Positions 1-9,510 are shown, numbered from the stretch's first letter. The stretch is 64,000 nt of DNA from Halomonas elongata (GCF_029081005.1 NZ_JAJQTQ010000010.1:62001-126000), one strand, 5' to 3'. The notes: generated by a model from the letters alone, not told the origin. Numbers and translations are program-made.

Positions 1-462
1 CATCAAGGGGGACTCGGTGTGCTCACCGAGCATTACATGGTGGGAGAACACCGGCACCCGTTCACCACTGTGGTGCTTGAGTTCAATTTCCTCGGCCGGT
101 ATCTCCCTGCCCTCCGCGATCCAGGCGCGATGCGCCTCGATCATCCCGTCGCGCATCTCGTCGGGAATGATCAGGTCCTCGAGCAGCCTGCCGCTCGCCT
201 CATCGGCGGTGTAACCGTAAAGCGTTGTACTGGCCTCGTTCCAGTAGATGACGCGGCGGTCTCGATCATAGCCCTGTACCGCGACCCTGGGGAGGCTCTC
301 GAGCAGCGCACGAAAGCGCTGTTCACTTTCCTGATACTGGCGCCTGACGCGCTCCACGTCGTCCGGCGACGTCAGGGCCGTATGGGGTTGCGGTACATGC
401 CCTCGACCTCTCACCCCTATGCGACTCAACCACCGTCGCAGACGCGAAGCGCGACCGACCAT
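1..462 (-). CDS. PAS-domain sensory protein, N-terminal part (runs off left edge)
   Basis: The reading frame is open from an ATG at 462 to the window edge, so 154 residues are visible and the C-terminus is missing. The start is preceded by GAGG six bases upstream; another in-frame ATG lies at 468. After about 40 basic residues there is a PAS fold: a QESEQRFRALLES lead-in, then YDRDRRVIYWNEAS and LYGYTADEASGRLLEDLI, typical of S-box PAS domains. No transmembrane segment precedes it, so this part is probably cytoplasmic. The output domain (histidine kinase, GGDEF or EAL) lies outside the window and cannot be named. Nothing upstream on the same strand suggests an operon. Confidence 0.8.
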   Translation of the reverse strand, partial: MVGRASRLRRWLSRIGVRGRGHVPQPHTALTSPDDVERVRRQYQESEQRFRALLESLPRVAVQGYDRDRRVIYWNEASTTLYGYTADEASGRLLEDLIIPDEMRDGMIEAHRAWIAEGREIPAEEIELKHHSGERVPVFSHHVMLGEHTESPLM

Positions 463-679
463 GTCCATCCTCGTTGCTGTGGGAAGAAGTCGGCATGGAG
501 TCTGAGAAACCTCATGCGACATCCATGACCGAGCATGATGCAAACTGTCATCGATGTCACGCAAGTTCAACCGTCATCGTCGCGATGATGCCCCCGAAAT
601 GAACGACTTGTCGCTTGCGGCAGCGCCGAACCCTTTCGACCCTTTGACATTTGGTTACATTTCTTCTCCTTTCCTTACT

Positions 680-702
680 GTTGCCTGGAATCCTCCGGCA
701 AC
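680..702 (+). promoter_or_regulatory. leader hairpin upstream of the dioxygenase gene
   Basis: GTTGCC at 680-685 pairs with GGCAAC at 697-702, about 20 bases ahead of the AGGAAAGGAG ribosome-binding site. A TTGACA hexamer lies at 644-649, but no convincing -10 follows at normal spacing. The rest of 463-740 shows nothing recognisable. Its role is unknown. Confidence 0.3.
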
Positions 703-740
703 GCTTCGGGCGATACGGCCCTCAGGAAAGGAGTCATTCC

Positions 741-1532
741 ATGAAACTCGATACCCTCAAGTACGGTTTCGATAGTACTACCATGCCACCGGACCCCCTC
801 GGCGATTACTGGTCGTCCGAGGTAACCTCGCAACTGGCACACCAGGACTGGGCGATGACCGACCTTCGAGATCGCCTCGACCTGCCTGCCTGGCAGACCT
901 TCACCGCGGATCTACCGAGGGATCCCTACGTCAATCAGCGCTGGAAGCGCATGTCGTGGCTGTCCCTCGACCGGGCCGGCGAGGTCCAGGACATGGGGTC
1001 CTGCCCCATGGCTCAGGGGGGAGCCTTCAACGATGCCGAGAGCATGGCCGACCGGCTGCGCTACTATGCGCCCTTGACCGAGACCTTTCTACAGCGTCCC
1101 GACGTCAAGGCCTTCGTGCGGGCCTGGGCCAGGCTCTGGGGCCTCCAGGCCAATGAGCCGATCCTGATGCAGATCACCGGCGTCAGGGGCGAGGGGCAGA
1201 TCGATCCGCTCCAGGGCCAGGGCATCCATGCCGATGGGTGCAAGGCCTTGAGCATCATGGTGGTCAGTCGTCACAACGTGACCGGTGCCGACAACCATCT
1301 CTATGTCGACAAGGCCGGTACCCGACCGGTGGCCGATGCGACGCTCGACCCGGGCGACATCCTGCATCTGCGAGACGACCGGCTCTACCACAGCGTGGAT
1401 GCCATCACTCAACAGGATACCGAGGCGCCCTTCGAGCGGTTCATCATCATTATCAACAGTCGGTTCGTGGATCCGTTCCAGAACCGTATCCTGCGGCGCC
1501 ACTTCCCCGACGCCGTGCTCAACGAGGCGTGA
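741..1532 (+). CDS. 2-oxoglutarate/Fe(II) dioxygenase family protein (amino-acid hydroxylase-like)
   Basis: The 263-residue soluble protein starts at ATG 741 behind a strong AGGAAAGGAG site. It resembles the 2OG-Fe dioxygenase family (PF10014) that includes bacterial free-amino-acid hydroxylases such as isoleucine dioxygenase. The facial triad can be read as His163-x-Asp165 (GIHADG) and His217 (LYHSVD), with Arg233 placed to bind 2-oxoglutarate. Family members oxidise a small substrate with O2 and 2-oxoglutarate, releasing succinate and CO2. The substrate here is not evident. The gene stands alone: the neighbour to the left reads away, and the gene to the right converges across a shared terminator. 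Confidence 0.8.
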   Translation: MKLDTLKYGFDSTTMPPDPLGDYWSSEVTSQLAHQDWAMTDLRDRLDLPAWQTFTADLPRDPYVNQRWKRMSWLSLDRAGEVQDMGSCPMAQGGAFNDAESMADRLRYYAPLTETFLQRPDVKAFVRAWARLWGLQANEPILMQITGVRGEGQIDPLQGQGIHADGCKALSIMVVSRHNVTGADNHLYVDKAGTRPVADATLDPGDILHLRDDRLYHSVDAITQQDTEAPFERFIIIINSRFVDPFQNRILRRHFPDAVLNEA

Positions 1533-1579
1533 TCAGCCTCCCCAACCGGATGGCGGCGTTCGTCGCCATCCCCTGACGA

Positions 1580-1614
1580 ACGACACCCCCGGCATTCGCC
1601 GGGGGTGTCGTTTC
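1580..1614. terminator. bidirectional intrinsic terminator
   Basis: A perfect 14-bp stem (1580-1593 with 1598-1611) closes a four-base ATTC loop and is followed by TTTCC on the plus strand. It lies between the convergent dioxygenase and yceI genes and probably serves both. Confidence 0.85.
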
Positions 1615-1660
1615 CTTCACCGTCTTGCGGTCATGTGACTCGCCATCGGCGAACGTCAGC

Positions 1661-2245
1661 TCATTGACGAATCCCCTCGAACGTCACATACAGCTCGAGC
1701 TCATGCATCGACTCGGGGAAGCTCGACATGTCGATGCCGTAATCGGCGAGCGTCAAGGTAGTGCTGCCTTCGAAGCCGGCACGATAGTTCCCCCATGGAT
1801 CGTCGCCCTCGCCGAGCAGGGTGACCGGCATCTCGATCTCGTTGGTCTCACCGTGCAGCGTCAGATCACCGGTCAGCACGCCCTCGTTCTCGCCGGTGGA
1901 CTCGAAGCCGGTGGACGTGAAGGTGGCCGTGGGATACTCACCGACGTCGAGAAAGTCATCGCTCTTGATGTGCTTGTCGCGTTCGGCGTGATTGGTGGTC
2001 AGGCTGCTCACATCCACCTCGACGTCTGCCGCGGACTCACCGGGATTTTCCGGATCATAGCTGAAGCCCCCGGAGAACTCCTCGAAGGAACCGAGGATGT
2101 AGGAAAAGCCCAGATGGTTGATCTTGAACTGGACGAAGGCATGCTGGCCCTCGGTGTCGATGGTGTAGTCGGCGGCCTGCGCCTGGGCCAGCGGCACCAG
2201 TGAGGCGGCCGCCAGGGCGGCAGTCAGCGCGGTCTTCTTGAACAT
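1661..2245 (-). CDS. YceI family periplasmic protein
   Basis: The 194-residue protein has a Sec signal peptide ending near residue 25 (AQA-ADY) and a YceI lipocalin-like beta-barrel. Family features include YTIDTEGQHAFVQFKINHLG at the mature N-terminus, KHIKSDDFLDVGEYPTATF and LTLHGETNEIEMPV. YceI proteins bind isoprenoid-like lipids in the periplasm and are often induced by base, osmotic or oxidative stress; the ligand is not known here. It lies 24 bp downstream of a cytochrome b561 gene on the same strand, the common yceJ-yceI pairing, so the two are probably co-transcribed. AGAAGGAGAACG precedes the start. Confidence 0.93.
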   Translation of the reverse strand: MFKKTALTAALAAASLVPLAQAQAADYTIDTEGQHAFVQFKINHLGFSYILGSFEEFSGGFSYDPENPGESAADVEVDVSSLTTNHAERDKHIKSDDFLDVGEYPTATFTSTGFESTGENEGVLTGDLTLHGETNEIEMPVTLLGEGDDPWGNYRAGFEGSTTLTLADYGIDMSSFPESMHELELYVTFEGIRQ

Positions 2246-2269
2246 CGTGTCGTTCTCCTTCTTCAGTCT

Positions 2270-2824
2270 TCAGTGACGGCGAGTGTAGCGCGGCAACAGC
2301 ATGCGCACGAGAACATCGTGACGATCGATCAGATGATGCTTGAAGGCCGCCAGGGCATGGCCCGCCGCCAGCACGATCAGTGCCCAGGCGGCATACCAGT
2401 GGATCGTCCCCGCCAGCGTCGCCTGATCGGGCAACCCACTGATCAACGCCGGCACTTTGAACCAGCCGAAGACATCGATGCCCTCGCCCTCGGCAGTGGA
2501 AATCAGATAGCCGCTCACGAGCACCAGCAGCATGAGGCAGTACAGCAGGATATGCCCGGCATGGGCTGCCAGGCGCTCCAGCCGGTGCCCCCGGGCAGCC
2601 GGCGTGGGCTGCAAGAGACGCCAGACCAGTCGACCCAGGGTCGCGAACAGCAACAGCATGCCCACGCTGCGATGCCACCAAGGTGCCAGGTTGTACCAGC
2701 TGTCGTAGTAATCCAGTCCCGTCATCCACCAGCCCAGCACGAAGAGGCCGACGATGGCCAACGCACTCAGCCAGTGCAGCAGGATGCTGACGAGCCCCCA
2801 ACCGAAACGCGAGTTACCCCACAT
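2270..2824 (-). CDS. cytochrome b561 family protein (YceJ-like)
   Basis: The 184-residue inner-membrane di-haem b protein has four hydrophobic segments. Conserved histidines suit haem ligation: LLHWLS in helix 1, PWWHRSVG before helix 2, TIHWYAAW in helix 4 and the AFKHH cluster near the C-terminus. It probably passes electrons from quinol to a periplasmic acceptor; the partner is unknown. The ATG at 2824 is preferred; a TTG two codons upstream (2830) would also be in frame. It is paired with yceI downstream. A TATAGT -10-like box lies at 2860-2865. Confidence 0.88.
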   Translation of the reverse strand: MWGNSRFGWGLVSILLHWLSALAIVGLFVLGWWMTGLDYYDSWYNLAPWWHRSVGMLLLFATLGRLVWRLLQPTPAARGHRLERLAAHAGHILLYCLMLLVLVSGYLISTAEGEGIDVFGWFKVPALISGLPDQATLAGTIHWYAAWALIVLAAGHALAAFKHHLIDRHDVLVRMLLPRYTRRH

Positions 2825-2859
2825 GCGCAATCATCCCGAAACGTCATGACATGAGCGTC

Positions 2860-2865
2860 ACTATA
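2860..2865 (-). promoter_or_regulatory. possible -10 element for the cytochrome b561-yceI operon
   Basis: TATAGT on the minus strand lies 36 bases before the cytochrome b561 start. No good -35 is present at 16-18 bases, so this is a weak call. Confidence 0.35.
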
Positions 2866-2907
2866 CGATGCGTCACCCGTCCGGTCCGCTGAAAATAGCC
2901 GAACGCT

Positions 2908-4131
2908 TCATTCGGAAAAACCATTCGACATGCCCCGGCCCAGGGCATCCAGTCCACGAGCCAGATCCGCCCGAATGTCCTCGAGATCCTCGAGACCGAC
3001 CGCCACGCGAATCAATCCCTCGCTGATCCCGGCCGAGGCCTTCTGTGCCTCTGAAAGGCGCCCATGTGTCGTGGTACCGGGATGCGTGATGGTGGTCTTG
3101 GCATCGCCCAGGTTGCCGGTGATCGACAGCAGCCGGGTAGCGTCGATCACGGACCAGGCGCCCGCGCGCCCACCCTTGACCTCGAAGCCGAGCACGGCAC
3201 CGAACGCCGCTTGCTGGCGCGCGGCCAGCTCATGCTGCGCATGAGCCTTCAGGCCGCTGTAGTGGACCCGTTCCACCGCCGGATGGGCATCCAGCCATTC
3301 GGCCAGTGCCTGGGCGCTGGCACAGTGTGCCCGCATGCGCAGGCCGAGCGTCTCGAGCCCCTTGGTGAAGATCCAGGCATTGAAAGGACTCAGGCACGGA
3401 CCACAGGTGCGCACCACCCCGTAGACCTCCTCGAGCGCCTTGTCGGGGCCGACCACGGCGCCTCCGACCGCCCGCCCCTGCCCATCCAGGTACTTGGTGG
3501 CCGAGTGGATCACCAGGTCGGCACCCAGCGCCAGCGGGCGTTGCAGCGCCGGTGTAAGGAAACAGTTGTCGATGGCGAGCCAGGCCCCATGTCGCCGCGC
3601 GATATCGGACAAGGCGGCGATATCGACCACCTCGGACAGGGGATTGGATGGTGTCTCGGCAAACAGCAGCTTGGTGGCCGGCGTTATCGCCGCCTCCCAC
3701 GCCTCGAGATTCGACAGCTCGACATAGCGCGTGGTGATACCCAGCTTGCCCAGGTACTTGTCGAACAGACTGACCGTGGAGCCGAACAAGGAACGCGAGG
3801 CGACGATCTCGTCGCCGGTGGACAGCAGCGCCAGCGCCGTGGCAAGAATCGCCGACATCCCGGAGGCCGTGGCCACGCAGCGCTCTCCGCCTTCGAGCGC
3901 CGCCAGGCGCCGCTCGAAGGTATGTACCGTCGGGTTGGTGAAGCGCGAGTAGATATTGCCCGGTTCTTCGCCGCCGAACTTGCGCGCCGCCTCGGCGGCA
4001 CTGCCGTAGACGAAACTGGACGTCGGAAAGATCGGCTCGCTGTGTTCCTGCTCGGCGGTGCGCCGATGACCGGCGCGTACCGCCAGGGTGGACAGGCCCC
4101 AGTCATCACCGATCTGGTCATCATCATGCAT
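2908..4131 (-). CDS. metZ: O-succinylhomoserine sulfhydrylase
   Basis: The 407-residue PLP enzyme converts O-succinylhomoserine and sulfide to homocysteine in methionine synthesis. It is a Cys/Met-metabolism PLP-dependent (trans-sulfuration) family member with YSRFTNPT (61-68), the TASGMSAI loop, AIDNCFLTP and the Schiff-base Lys213 in HSATKYLDGQG. The Asn-Cys after AIDN and the linkage to purF favour MetZ over MetB, as in pseudomonads. The ATG at 4131 has GAGGGACG upstream and follows the purF stop by 10 bp, so it is the last gene of a purF-metZ unit. An upstream in-frame ATG overlaps the purF stop and is less likely. Confidence 0.93.
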   Translation of the reverse strand: MHDDDQIGDDWGLSTLAVRAGHRRTAEQEHSEPIFPTSSFVYGSAAEAARKFGGEEPGNIYSRFTNPTVHTFERRLAALEGGERCVATASGMSAILATALALLSTGDEIVASRSLFGSTVSLFDKYLGKLGITTRYVELSNLEAWEAAITPATKLLFAETPSNPLSEVVDIAALSDIARRHGAWLAIDNCFLTPALQRPLALGADLVIHSATKYLDGQGRAVGGAVVGPDKALEEVYGVVRTCGPCLSPFNAWIFTKGLETLGLRMRAHCASAQALAEWLDAHPAVERVHYSGLKAHAQHELAARQQAAFGAVLGFEVKGGRAGAWSVIDATRLLSITGNLGDAKTTITHPGTTTHGRLSEAQKASAGISEGLIRVAVGLEDLEDIRADLARGLDALGRGMSNGFSE

Positions 4132-4141
4132 GGCGCGTCCC

Positions 4142-5659
4142 TCAGTCGATGTCATCTTCCTGATTATGCATGCCGACCAGCGCATGGTCACCGGCACTCG
4201 AGGCCTTGGCTTCATCGTTGCGCATCGCCTCGAGCTCGGCCAGATAGGCATCATCAATATCGCCGGTGATGTAACGGCCGTCGAAGACCGAACAATCGAA
4301 TTCGTCCAGCGCCGGATTCACCTCGCGGCATGCTTCCTTGAGGTCATCCAGATCCTGATAGATCATCCGGTCCGCGCCGATCAATTCGCCGACCTCGGCT
4401 TCGCTGCGACCATGGGCGATCAATTCGCTGGCCGCCGGCATGTCGATGCCGTAGACATTGGGATAGCGAACCGGTGGCGCCGCCGAGGCAAAATAGACCT
4501 TGCGGGCACCCGCTTCGCGAGCCATCTGAATGATCTGGCGACAGGTCGTCCCCCGCACGATGGAATCATCGACCAGCAGTACGTTCTTGCCCTGGAATTC
4601 GATATCGATGGCATTGAGCTTCTGGCGAACCGACTTCTTGCGCTGAGTCTGGCCCGGCATGATGAAGGTCCGACCGATATAGCGATTCTTCATGAAGCCT
4701 TCGCGATAGGTCACCCCCAGATGCTGGGCCAGCTCCAGGGCCGAGGTCCGCGAGGTATCGGGGATCGGGATCACCACATCAATATCGTGGTCCGGCCACT
4801 CGCACTGAATGCGATCCCCCAGTTTGCGGCCCATCTGCATGCGCGTGCCGTAGACATAGGCACCATCGAGCAGGGTGTCAGGGCGCGCCAGGTAGACGTG
4901 TTCGAAGATGCATGGCGCGAGGCGAGGTTGATCCGCGCAGCTCTCGGTGTGAATGCTGCCATCCATATCGACGAAGATCGCTTCGCCGGGCGCCAGGTCG
5001 CGATGCAGATCGAAGCCGCCGACGTCGAGCGCCACCGACTCGGAGGCGATCATCACCTCCTGACCCTCGCCTTCGTCACGAGAGCCGAAGACCACCGGGC
5101 GAATACCATTGGGGTCGCGGAAGGCCACCATGCCCACACCGTTGATGATCGCCACGGCCGCATACCCCCCCCGGCAACGGCGATGCACGCGGCGCACGGC
5201 ATCGAAGATGTCGCCCGGCGCCAGGTGAGGCCCCTGCTTGCCCAGCTCATGGGCGAAGACATTGAGCAACACCTCGGAATCGGAGCTGGTGTTGATGTGG
5301 CGCAGGTCGGAGGAGAACAGCTCCTGCTTGAGCTGGTCGGAATTGGTCAGGTTGCCATTGTGAGCCAGCGTGATGCCATAGGGCGAGTTGACATAGAACG
5401 GCTGCGACTCCGCCTCGCTGGAAGAGCCGGCAGTGGGATAACGCACATGACCGATCCCCAGGTTACCCTTGAGACGCGCCATGTGACGGGTATGGAAGAC
5501 ATCCCGTACCAGACCGTTGCTCTTGCGCAGCAGGAAGCGTCCCTCGTTCCAGGTCATCATGCCGGCGGCATCCTGGCCGCGGTGCTGCAGCACCGTCAGG
5601 GCATCATAGATCCCCTGGTTTACCGCCTGCTTGGCCATCAGGCCCACGATCCCGCACAT
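4142..5659 (-). CDS. purF: amidophosphoribosyltransferase
   Basis: The 505-residue enzyme makes 5-phosphoribosylamine from PRPP and glutamine, the first committed step of purine synthesis. Met is followed by the N-terminal nucleophile Cys2 (MCGIVGLM), so the propeptide is absent, as in E. coli. The Ntn-glutaminase domain ([17 protein letters not shown]) is followed by a type I phosphoribosyltransferase domain with the PRPP loop [14 protein letters not shown]. It normally follows cvpA directly. Here a terminator and a MITE-like element lie between them, so purF probably needs its own promoter. Confidence 0.97.
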   Translation of the reverse strand: MCGIVGLMAKQAVNQGIYDALTVLQHRGQDAAGMMTWNEGRFLLRKSNGLVRDVFHTRHMARLKGNLGIGHVRYPTAGSSSEAESQPFYVNSPYGITLAHNGNLTNSDQLKQELFSSDLRHINTSSDSEVLLNVFAHELGKQGPHLAPGDIFDAVRRVHRRCRGGYAAVAIINGVGMVAFRDPNGIRPVVFGSRDEGEGQEVMIASESVALDVGGFDLHRDLAPGEAIFVDMDGSIHTESCADQPRLAPCIFEHVYLARPDTLLDGAYVYGTRMQMGRKLGDRIQCEWPDHDIDVVIPIPDTSRTSALELAQHLGVTYREGFMKNRYIGRTFIMPGQTQRKKSVRQKLNAIDIEFQGKNVLLVDDSIVRGTTCRQIIQMAREAGARKVYFASAAPPVRYPNVYGIDMPAASELIAHGRSEAEVGELIGADRMIYQDLDDLKEACREVNPALDEFDCSVFDGRYITGDIDDAYLAELEAMRNDEAKASSAGDHALVGMHNQEDDID

Positions 5660-5684
5660 TACTGCTTACCTCGCTTGCCGTAAG

Positions 5685-5826
5685 GGAAACACGGTTTAAA
5701 TGCCTGCGCATGCAAATCGCTTCGTTGCGCGGTGCTCGAAAACTCGCCTAACTACCCGTTATGTCTCGCTTTCTGTGCTCCGTGCGCCTTGCGCTCCACC
5801 TGCTCGGCGATTTATTCAGCGTTTCC
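5685..5826. mobile_element. MITE-like element (142 bp) with TAAG target duplication
   Basis: The element begins GGAAAC and ends GTTTCC. It is flanked on both sides by TAAG (5681-5684 and 5827-5830), which looks like a 4-bp target-site duplication. The subterminal bases are also related in inverse orientation: GGTTTAAATGCC on the left, and TGAATAAATCGCC when the right end is reverse-complemented. No coding frame is evident inside. It sits between cvpA and purF, directly beside the T-run of the cvpA terminator. Confidence 0.6.
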
Positions 5827-5830
5827 TAAG

Positions 5831-5855
5831 TAAAAAGGGTGGTCTTTCACCACCC
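5831..5855 (-). terminator. intrinsic terminator of the cvpA transcript
   Basis: Read on the minus strand, GGGTGGT-GAAAG-ACCACCC is followed by five Ts (5836-5832). It lies 12 bp past the cvpA stop and would separate cvpA from purF transcription. Confidence 0.85.
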
Positions 5856-5867
5856 CTGCAATCCAGA

Positions 5868-6452
5868 CTATTCCATCACGCCGGTATCATCCGCCTTTTC
5901 CGGCGCCGGCTCCGCGTCGCCCGGCGCGGACAACGTCTCCAGGGGCGATGTCGAGGCCGGGAGACGGTCCTCCCAGGCCAGCACATGACTCACCGCCCAC
6001 CCCCGTAGCCGCTCCAGGTCGGGGCGCAATGCGGCCTGCTCCCAGGCCTGAAGCTGCGCCAATGGCGTCAGGCCGATCAGGATGGTCGCCAGCACCAGCA
6101 CCGCCGCTCCCTTGGCCAGCCCGAAGGCGGCACCGGCCATCCGATTGAACAGCCCCATGCCGACCCACTCCACGGCCGCATGCATCAGACGGATGATCAA
6201 GCCACAGGCCAGGATGACGACGAATACCACCAGCACGAACGCCAGTACCAGGCGTCCATCGGGACTCTCGATCACCCCCGAGAACACATCGGCCACCGGC
6301 GCGGAGAGCCAGCGTGCCGCCAGCAATGCAACGATCCAGGAGGCAAGCCCAAGGGCTTCGCGGATCAGCCCGCGAAACAAGCCCGTCAAGGTAGTCACGG
6401 CCAGCACGGCGATGCACAGCCAATCGAGCCAGGTTAGCGCCATTGCGTTCAC
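5868..6452 (-). CDS. cvpA: CvpA family membrane protein
   Basis: The 194-residue inner-membrane protein has four predicted helices in the first 150 residues and a soluble, Pro/Glu-rich tail. LDWLCIAVLAVTTLTGLFRG at the start and the mid-protein Gly-rich helices are typical of CvpA/colicin V production proteins, which are linked to envelope integrity and purine-gene operons. The GTG at 6452 overlaps the preceding stop (GTGA) and has GAGGA five bases upstream; the ATG at 6443 is the alternative (191 residues). It ends a run that starts at accD or earlier. Confidence 0.92.
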   Translation of the reverse strand: MNAMALTWLDWLCIAVLAVTTLTGLFRGLIREALGLASWIVALLAARWLSAPVADVFSGVIESPDGRLVLAFVLVVFVVILACGLIIRLMHAAVEWVGMGLFNRMAGAAFGLAKGAAVLVLATILIGLTPLAQLQAWEQAALRPDLERLRGWAVSHVLAWEDRLPASTSPLETLSAPGDAEPAPEKADDTGVME

Positions 6453-7129
6453 TCGGTCCTCACCAGCAGGCCCTGCAGATTGAGCCCGGCCTTGAGCTTG
6501 CCCATCACGTCCTCGGCCGCTTCCGAACTGGCATAGGGGCCGACATACACTGTGGTCAACTCATTGTCACGCGCGCGCCGATAGGCAGGATACCCCTGCT
6601 CTTTCAGGCGAGTCTGCAAGCGCTCGGCGTTGTCGACCTGGCCGAAGCTACCGACCTGGACCGCCCAGTCGCCACCGGGCGTGGCCTCGGCCTGGCGTTC
6701 ATCGGCGGCCCGGGCCAATTCGGCGATGGGATCCTCGGCCGGCTCGTCCGTCGGCGCCTGTTCACTCGCGCCGTCGCCGTCGGACACCTGGGTCTCTTCG
6801 GCCTGGCTCTCTTCTACCCGGGCCTCTTCGCCCGACGCCGCTTCCTGGCTCGCGCCGCCACTTTCACTCACCACGCTTTCCACCGGCTCACTCGCCACCT
6901 CGGTCCCGGTATTCGTGGACGCCTCGGAGGAGCCGTCGTCGAGGCCATCCGGTGGTACCGGTTCCTCGGGATCGCGATGCTCGACCTCGATTGGCTGTTC
7001 GATGGTCAATACCGGCTCGGGACGCTCCTCCCGCGGCGCCGGATCGTCGAACAACAAGGGGACGAAGATCACCGCCAGGGCTATCAGAATCAGGGCACCG
7101 CTGATCCGCTCGCGCATACCATATTTCAT
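6449..7129 (-). CDS. SPOR domain protein (DedD-like)
   Basis: The 226-residue bitopic protein has an N-terminal transmembrane segment (about residues 10-27, ISGALILIALAVIFVPLLF), a long acidic, Glu/Ser-rich periplasmic linker and a C-terminal SPOR domain (about 145-226) beginning DWAVQVGSFGQ and ending GLLVRTE. SPOR domains bind denuded septal peptidoglycan, and DedD supports constriction during cell division. The start ATG 7129 has GAGGGAA upstream and lies one base after the folC stop. Position between folC and cvpA matches E. coli dedD. Confidence 0.9.
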   Translation of the reverse strand: MKYGMRERISGALILIALAVIFVPLLFDDPAPREERPEPVLTIEQPIEVEHRDPEEPVPPDGLDDGSSEASTNTGTEVASEPVESVVSESGGASQEAASGEEARVEESQAEETQVSDGDGASEQAPTDEPAEDPIAELARAADERQAEATPGGDWAVQVGSFGQVDNAERLQTRLKEQGYPAYRRARDNELTTVYVGPYASSEAAEDVMGKLKAGLNLQGLLVRTE

Positions 7130-7130
7130 G

Positions 7131-8429
7131 TCATTCCCTCGATGGGCCGTCATCCGTTTCAGTCTGTGCCCGCGCCGCCCAGGCCGCCAGCACATCGCCA
7201 ACGGTGAAGAAGGAGCCACAGACCAGCACACGGTCCCCCGGCGCGAGATACGACTCCAGCCAGGCTGCACCGCGTGCCGGCGAGGCTTCGCGATGCACGA
7301 CCTCCTGACCGAGCGCCTCGAGATGCCCTGCCAGTTCATCGGCGCTGCGTGCCCGTGCCCCCTCCAGGGTGACCGGCAACCAGGCATTGATCGACGGTGC
7401 CAGCGCCTTGATCACGCCATCGGCATCCTTGTCGCCCAGCATGCCGAGCAACGCGAAGGTTCGCCCCTCGACGGGACGCTCGGCCAGTCGCCCGGCCACA
7501 TGGGCCGCTGCCTGGGGGTTGTGGCCCACATCCAGACACCAGGCACCATGCCACTGCATGCGGCCGGGCAGGACGACACTCGCCAGAGCCCGCCGACAGG
7601 CCGCCTCGTCGAGTTCGATGCCGGCCAGTTGCAAGGCCGTCAAGGCGGTCGCGGCGTTGTCCAGTGGCAGGCCGGGCTCCGGAAGGCGTTCGAGCACTCG
7701 CCCTTCCCCCCACCAGCGCCATGCGCCTGCACCGCGCTCGCCCTCATAGGTCTCGCCCAGGGCATGCACCGGGGCCGGCAGCGACTCGGCGGTGGCGCGC
7801 ACACTGGCCGGCAGCTCGCGCGATCCCAGCACGGCGGGTCGACCGGGGCGCATGATGCCGGCCTTCTCACGGCCGATATTCTCGAGGTCGTCGCCGAGGA
7901 AGGCCGCGTGGTCCCGGGCAATGGTCGTTATCACCGCCACATCGGCGTCGATGATGTTTACCGCATCAAGCCGCCCACCGAGACCCACTTCGAGAATCGC
8001 CAGCGCGGGAGCATGCGCACGGATGGCATGCAAGGCACCCAGGGTACCGACCTCGAAGTAGGTCAGGCTGATGGGCTCGCCATCGAGGCGGGCGGCTTCC
8101 ACCGCCTCGAAACCGGCGATCAGGGTGGCATCGTCAGCTTCGTGCCCATCCAGGCATAGTCGCTCGTTGTAGCGCAGTAGATGGGGAGAGGTATAGGTGG
8201 CGGTCGAAAGGCCATGCGCCCGCGCCAGCGCATCGAGCATGGCCACGGTGGACCCCTTGCCATTGGTGCCGGCCACGGTGATCACTCGTCCCGCCACCGG
8301 CCCATCGAACAGCCCCATGCGACGAGCGACCTCGTCCACCCGCTCGAGGCCGAGGTCGATGTCCACCGGATGCGCCGTTTCCAGTCGCCTCAGCCAGGCA
8401 TCGAGCGGGGTGGGGGAAGCATCGTGCAT
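7131..8429 (-). CDS. folC: bifunctional folylpolyglutamate / dihydrofolate synthase
   Basis: The 432-residue cytosolic Mur-ligase-family enzyme adds glutamate to dihydropteroate and to folates. The P-loop VAGTNGKGSTVAML, SPHLLRYNERL, EVGLGGRLDAVN and the C-terminal LDVGHNPQAA with LLGMLGDKD are all present. The ATG at 8429 lies 10 bp after the accD stop; its ribosome-binding site is weak (TTGAG), which suggests translational coupling. The accD-folC-dedD-cvpA order is the standard gammaproteobacterial one. Confidence 0.96.
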   Translation of the reverse strand: MHDASPTPLDAWLRRLETAHPVDIDLGLERVDEVARRMGLFDGPVAGRVITVAGTNGKGSTVAMLDALARAHGLSTATYTSPHLLRYNERLCLDGHEADDATLIAGFEAVEAARLDGEPISLTYFEVGTLGALHAIRAHAPALAILEVGLGGRLDAVNIIDADVAVITTIARDHAAFLGDDLENIGREKAGIMRPGRPAVLGSRELPASVRATAESLPAPVHALGETYEGERGAGAWRWWGEGRVLERLPEPGLPLDNAATALTALQLAGIELDEAACRRALASVVLPGRMQWHGAWCLDVGHNPQAAAHVAGRLAERPVEGRTFALLGMLGDKDADGVIKALAPSINAWLPVTLEGARARSADELAGHLEALGQEVVHREASPARGAAWLESYLAPGDRVLVCGSFFTVGDVLAAWAARAQTETDDGPSRE

Positions 8430-8439
8430 GTCGTCGAAC

Positions 8440-9483
8440 TCAACGATGATCGTCAGGGCGTGGCGACTCGTCGGCTTCCTCGCTGTCCGTCTCCCTGCGC
8501 CCATCGGTCGGCGCCTCGGGTTCCGACGCTTCCGCCGCCGCTGCGGTTTCCCCGGGCTGCTGCTCGGCCTGCTCTGCCGCATCGACGAGATCCGGCTCAC
8601 CGGTTTCGATCGATGCTGGCCCATTGGCCGGCTGATGGGTCAACTTGCGCAACACCCCGCCAAGCCGCTCACGAATGTCCTGACGGTGAACGATCATGTC
8701 CACGGCGCCGTGCTCGAGCAGGAACTCGCTGCGCTGGAAGCCCTCGGGCAACTGTTCGCGAACCGTCTGCTCGATGACCCGGGGGCCGGCGAACCCGATC
8801 AAGGCATTGGGCTCGGCGACATTGAGATCGCCGAGCATGGCCAGCGACGCCGAGACGCCACCGAAGACCGGGTCGGTGAGTACCGAAATGTAGGGCACGC
8901 CGGCCTGCTTGAGTTTTTCCAGGGCTGCGGAGGTCTTGGCCATCTGCATCAGCGAGAACAGCGCCTCCTGCATGCGCGCCCCGCCCGAAGCAGCGAAACA
9001 GACCAGCGGAATGCCCTCGTCCAGAGCCTGCGTCGCGGCGCGCACGAACTTTTCGCCCACCACGGCCCCCATCGAGCCTCCCATGAAGGTGAACTCGAAG
9101 GCCACGGCCACGACCGGCAACCCCTCCAGGGACCCGCGCATGGCGACCAGACCGTCCTTTTCCCCGGTCGACTTCTGGGCCGCACTGAGACGGTCCTTGT
9201 ACTTCTTGGAGTCGCGGAACTTCAGGCGATCGACGGGCTCGAGATCGGCGGCGATCTCTTCGCGCCCTTCCTTGTCGAGGAACCAGTCCAGTCGCTTGCG
9301 CGCCGTCAGGCGCAGATGGTGGTCACACTTGGGGCATACGTTGTGGTGCTTCTCGAGCTCCGGCAGATAGAGCACCGACTCGCACTTGGGGCACTTTCGC
9401 CACAGGCCGTCGGGGACGCTCGTACGCCGCTCCTTGCGCTGAATGCGGCCCACCGAGGGCACGATCTTGTCTAGCCAGCTCAT
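8440..9483 (-). CDS. accD: acetyl-CoA carboxylase carboxyltransferase subunit beta
   Basis: The 347-residue subunit pairs with AccA to transfer CO2 from carboxybiotin to acetyl-CoA. A four-Cys zinc ribbon is visible (Cys31, Cys34, Cys50, Cys53), followed by a crotonase-like carboxyltransferase core with [13 protein letters not shown] and ASGGARMQE. The core ends near residue 285; the last 60 residues are a very acidic, low-complexity tail rich in Glu, Ala and Asp, which is longer than in E. coli (304 residues) and may reflect a halophile. The gene lies between trpA and folC. Confidence 0.97.
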   Translation of the reverse strand: MSWLDKIVPSVGRIQRKERRTSVPDGLWRKCPKCESVLYLPELEKHHNVCPKCDHHLRLTARKRLDWFLDKEGREEIAADLEPVDRLKFRDSKKYKDRLSAAQKSTGEKDGLVAMRGSLEGLPVVAVAFEFTFMGGSMGAVVGEKFVRAATQALDEGIPLVCFAASGGARMQEALFSLMQMAKTSAALEKLKQAGVPYISVLTDPVFGGVSASLAMLGDLNVAEPNALIGFAGPRVIEQTVREQLPEGFQRSEFLLEHGAVDMIVHRQDIRERLGGVLRKLTHQPANGPASIETGEPDLVDAAEQAEQQPGETAAAAEASEPEAPTDGRRETDSEEADESPRPDDHR

Positions 9484-9510
9484 GTCAGAATCGCTTCCCT
9501 TTGTGCTGTC

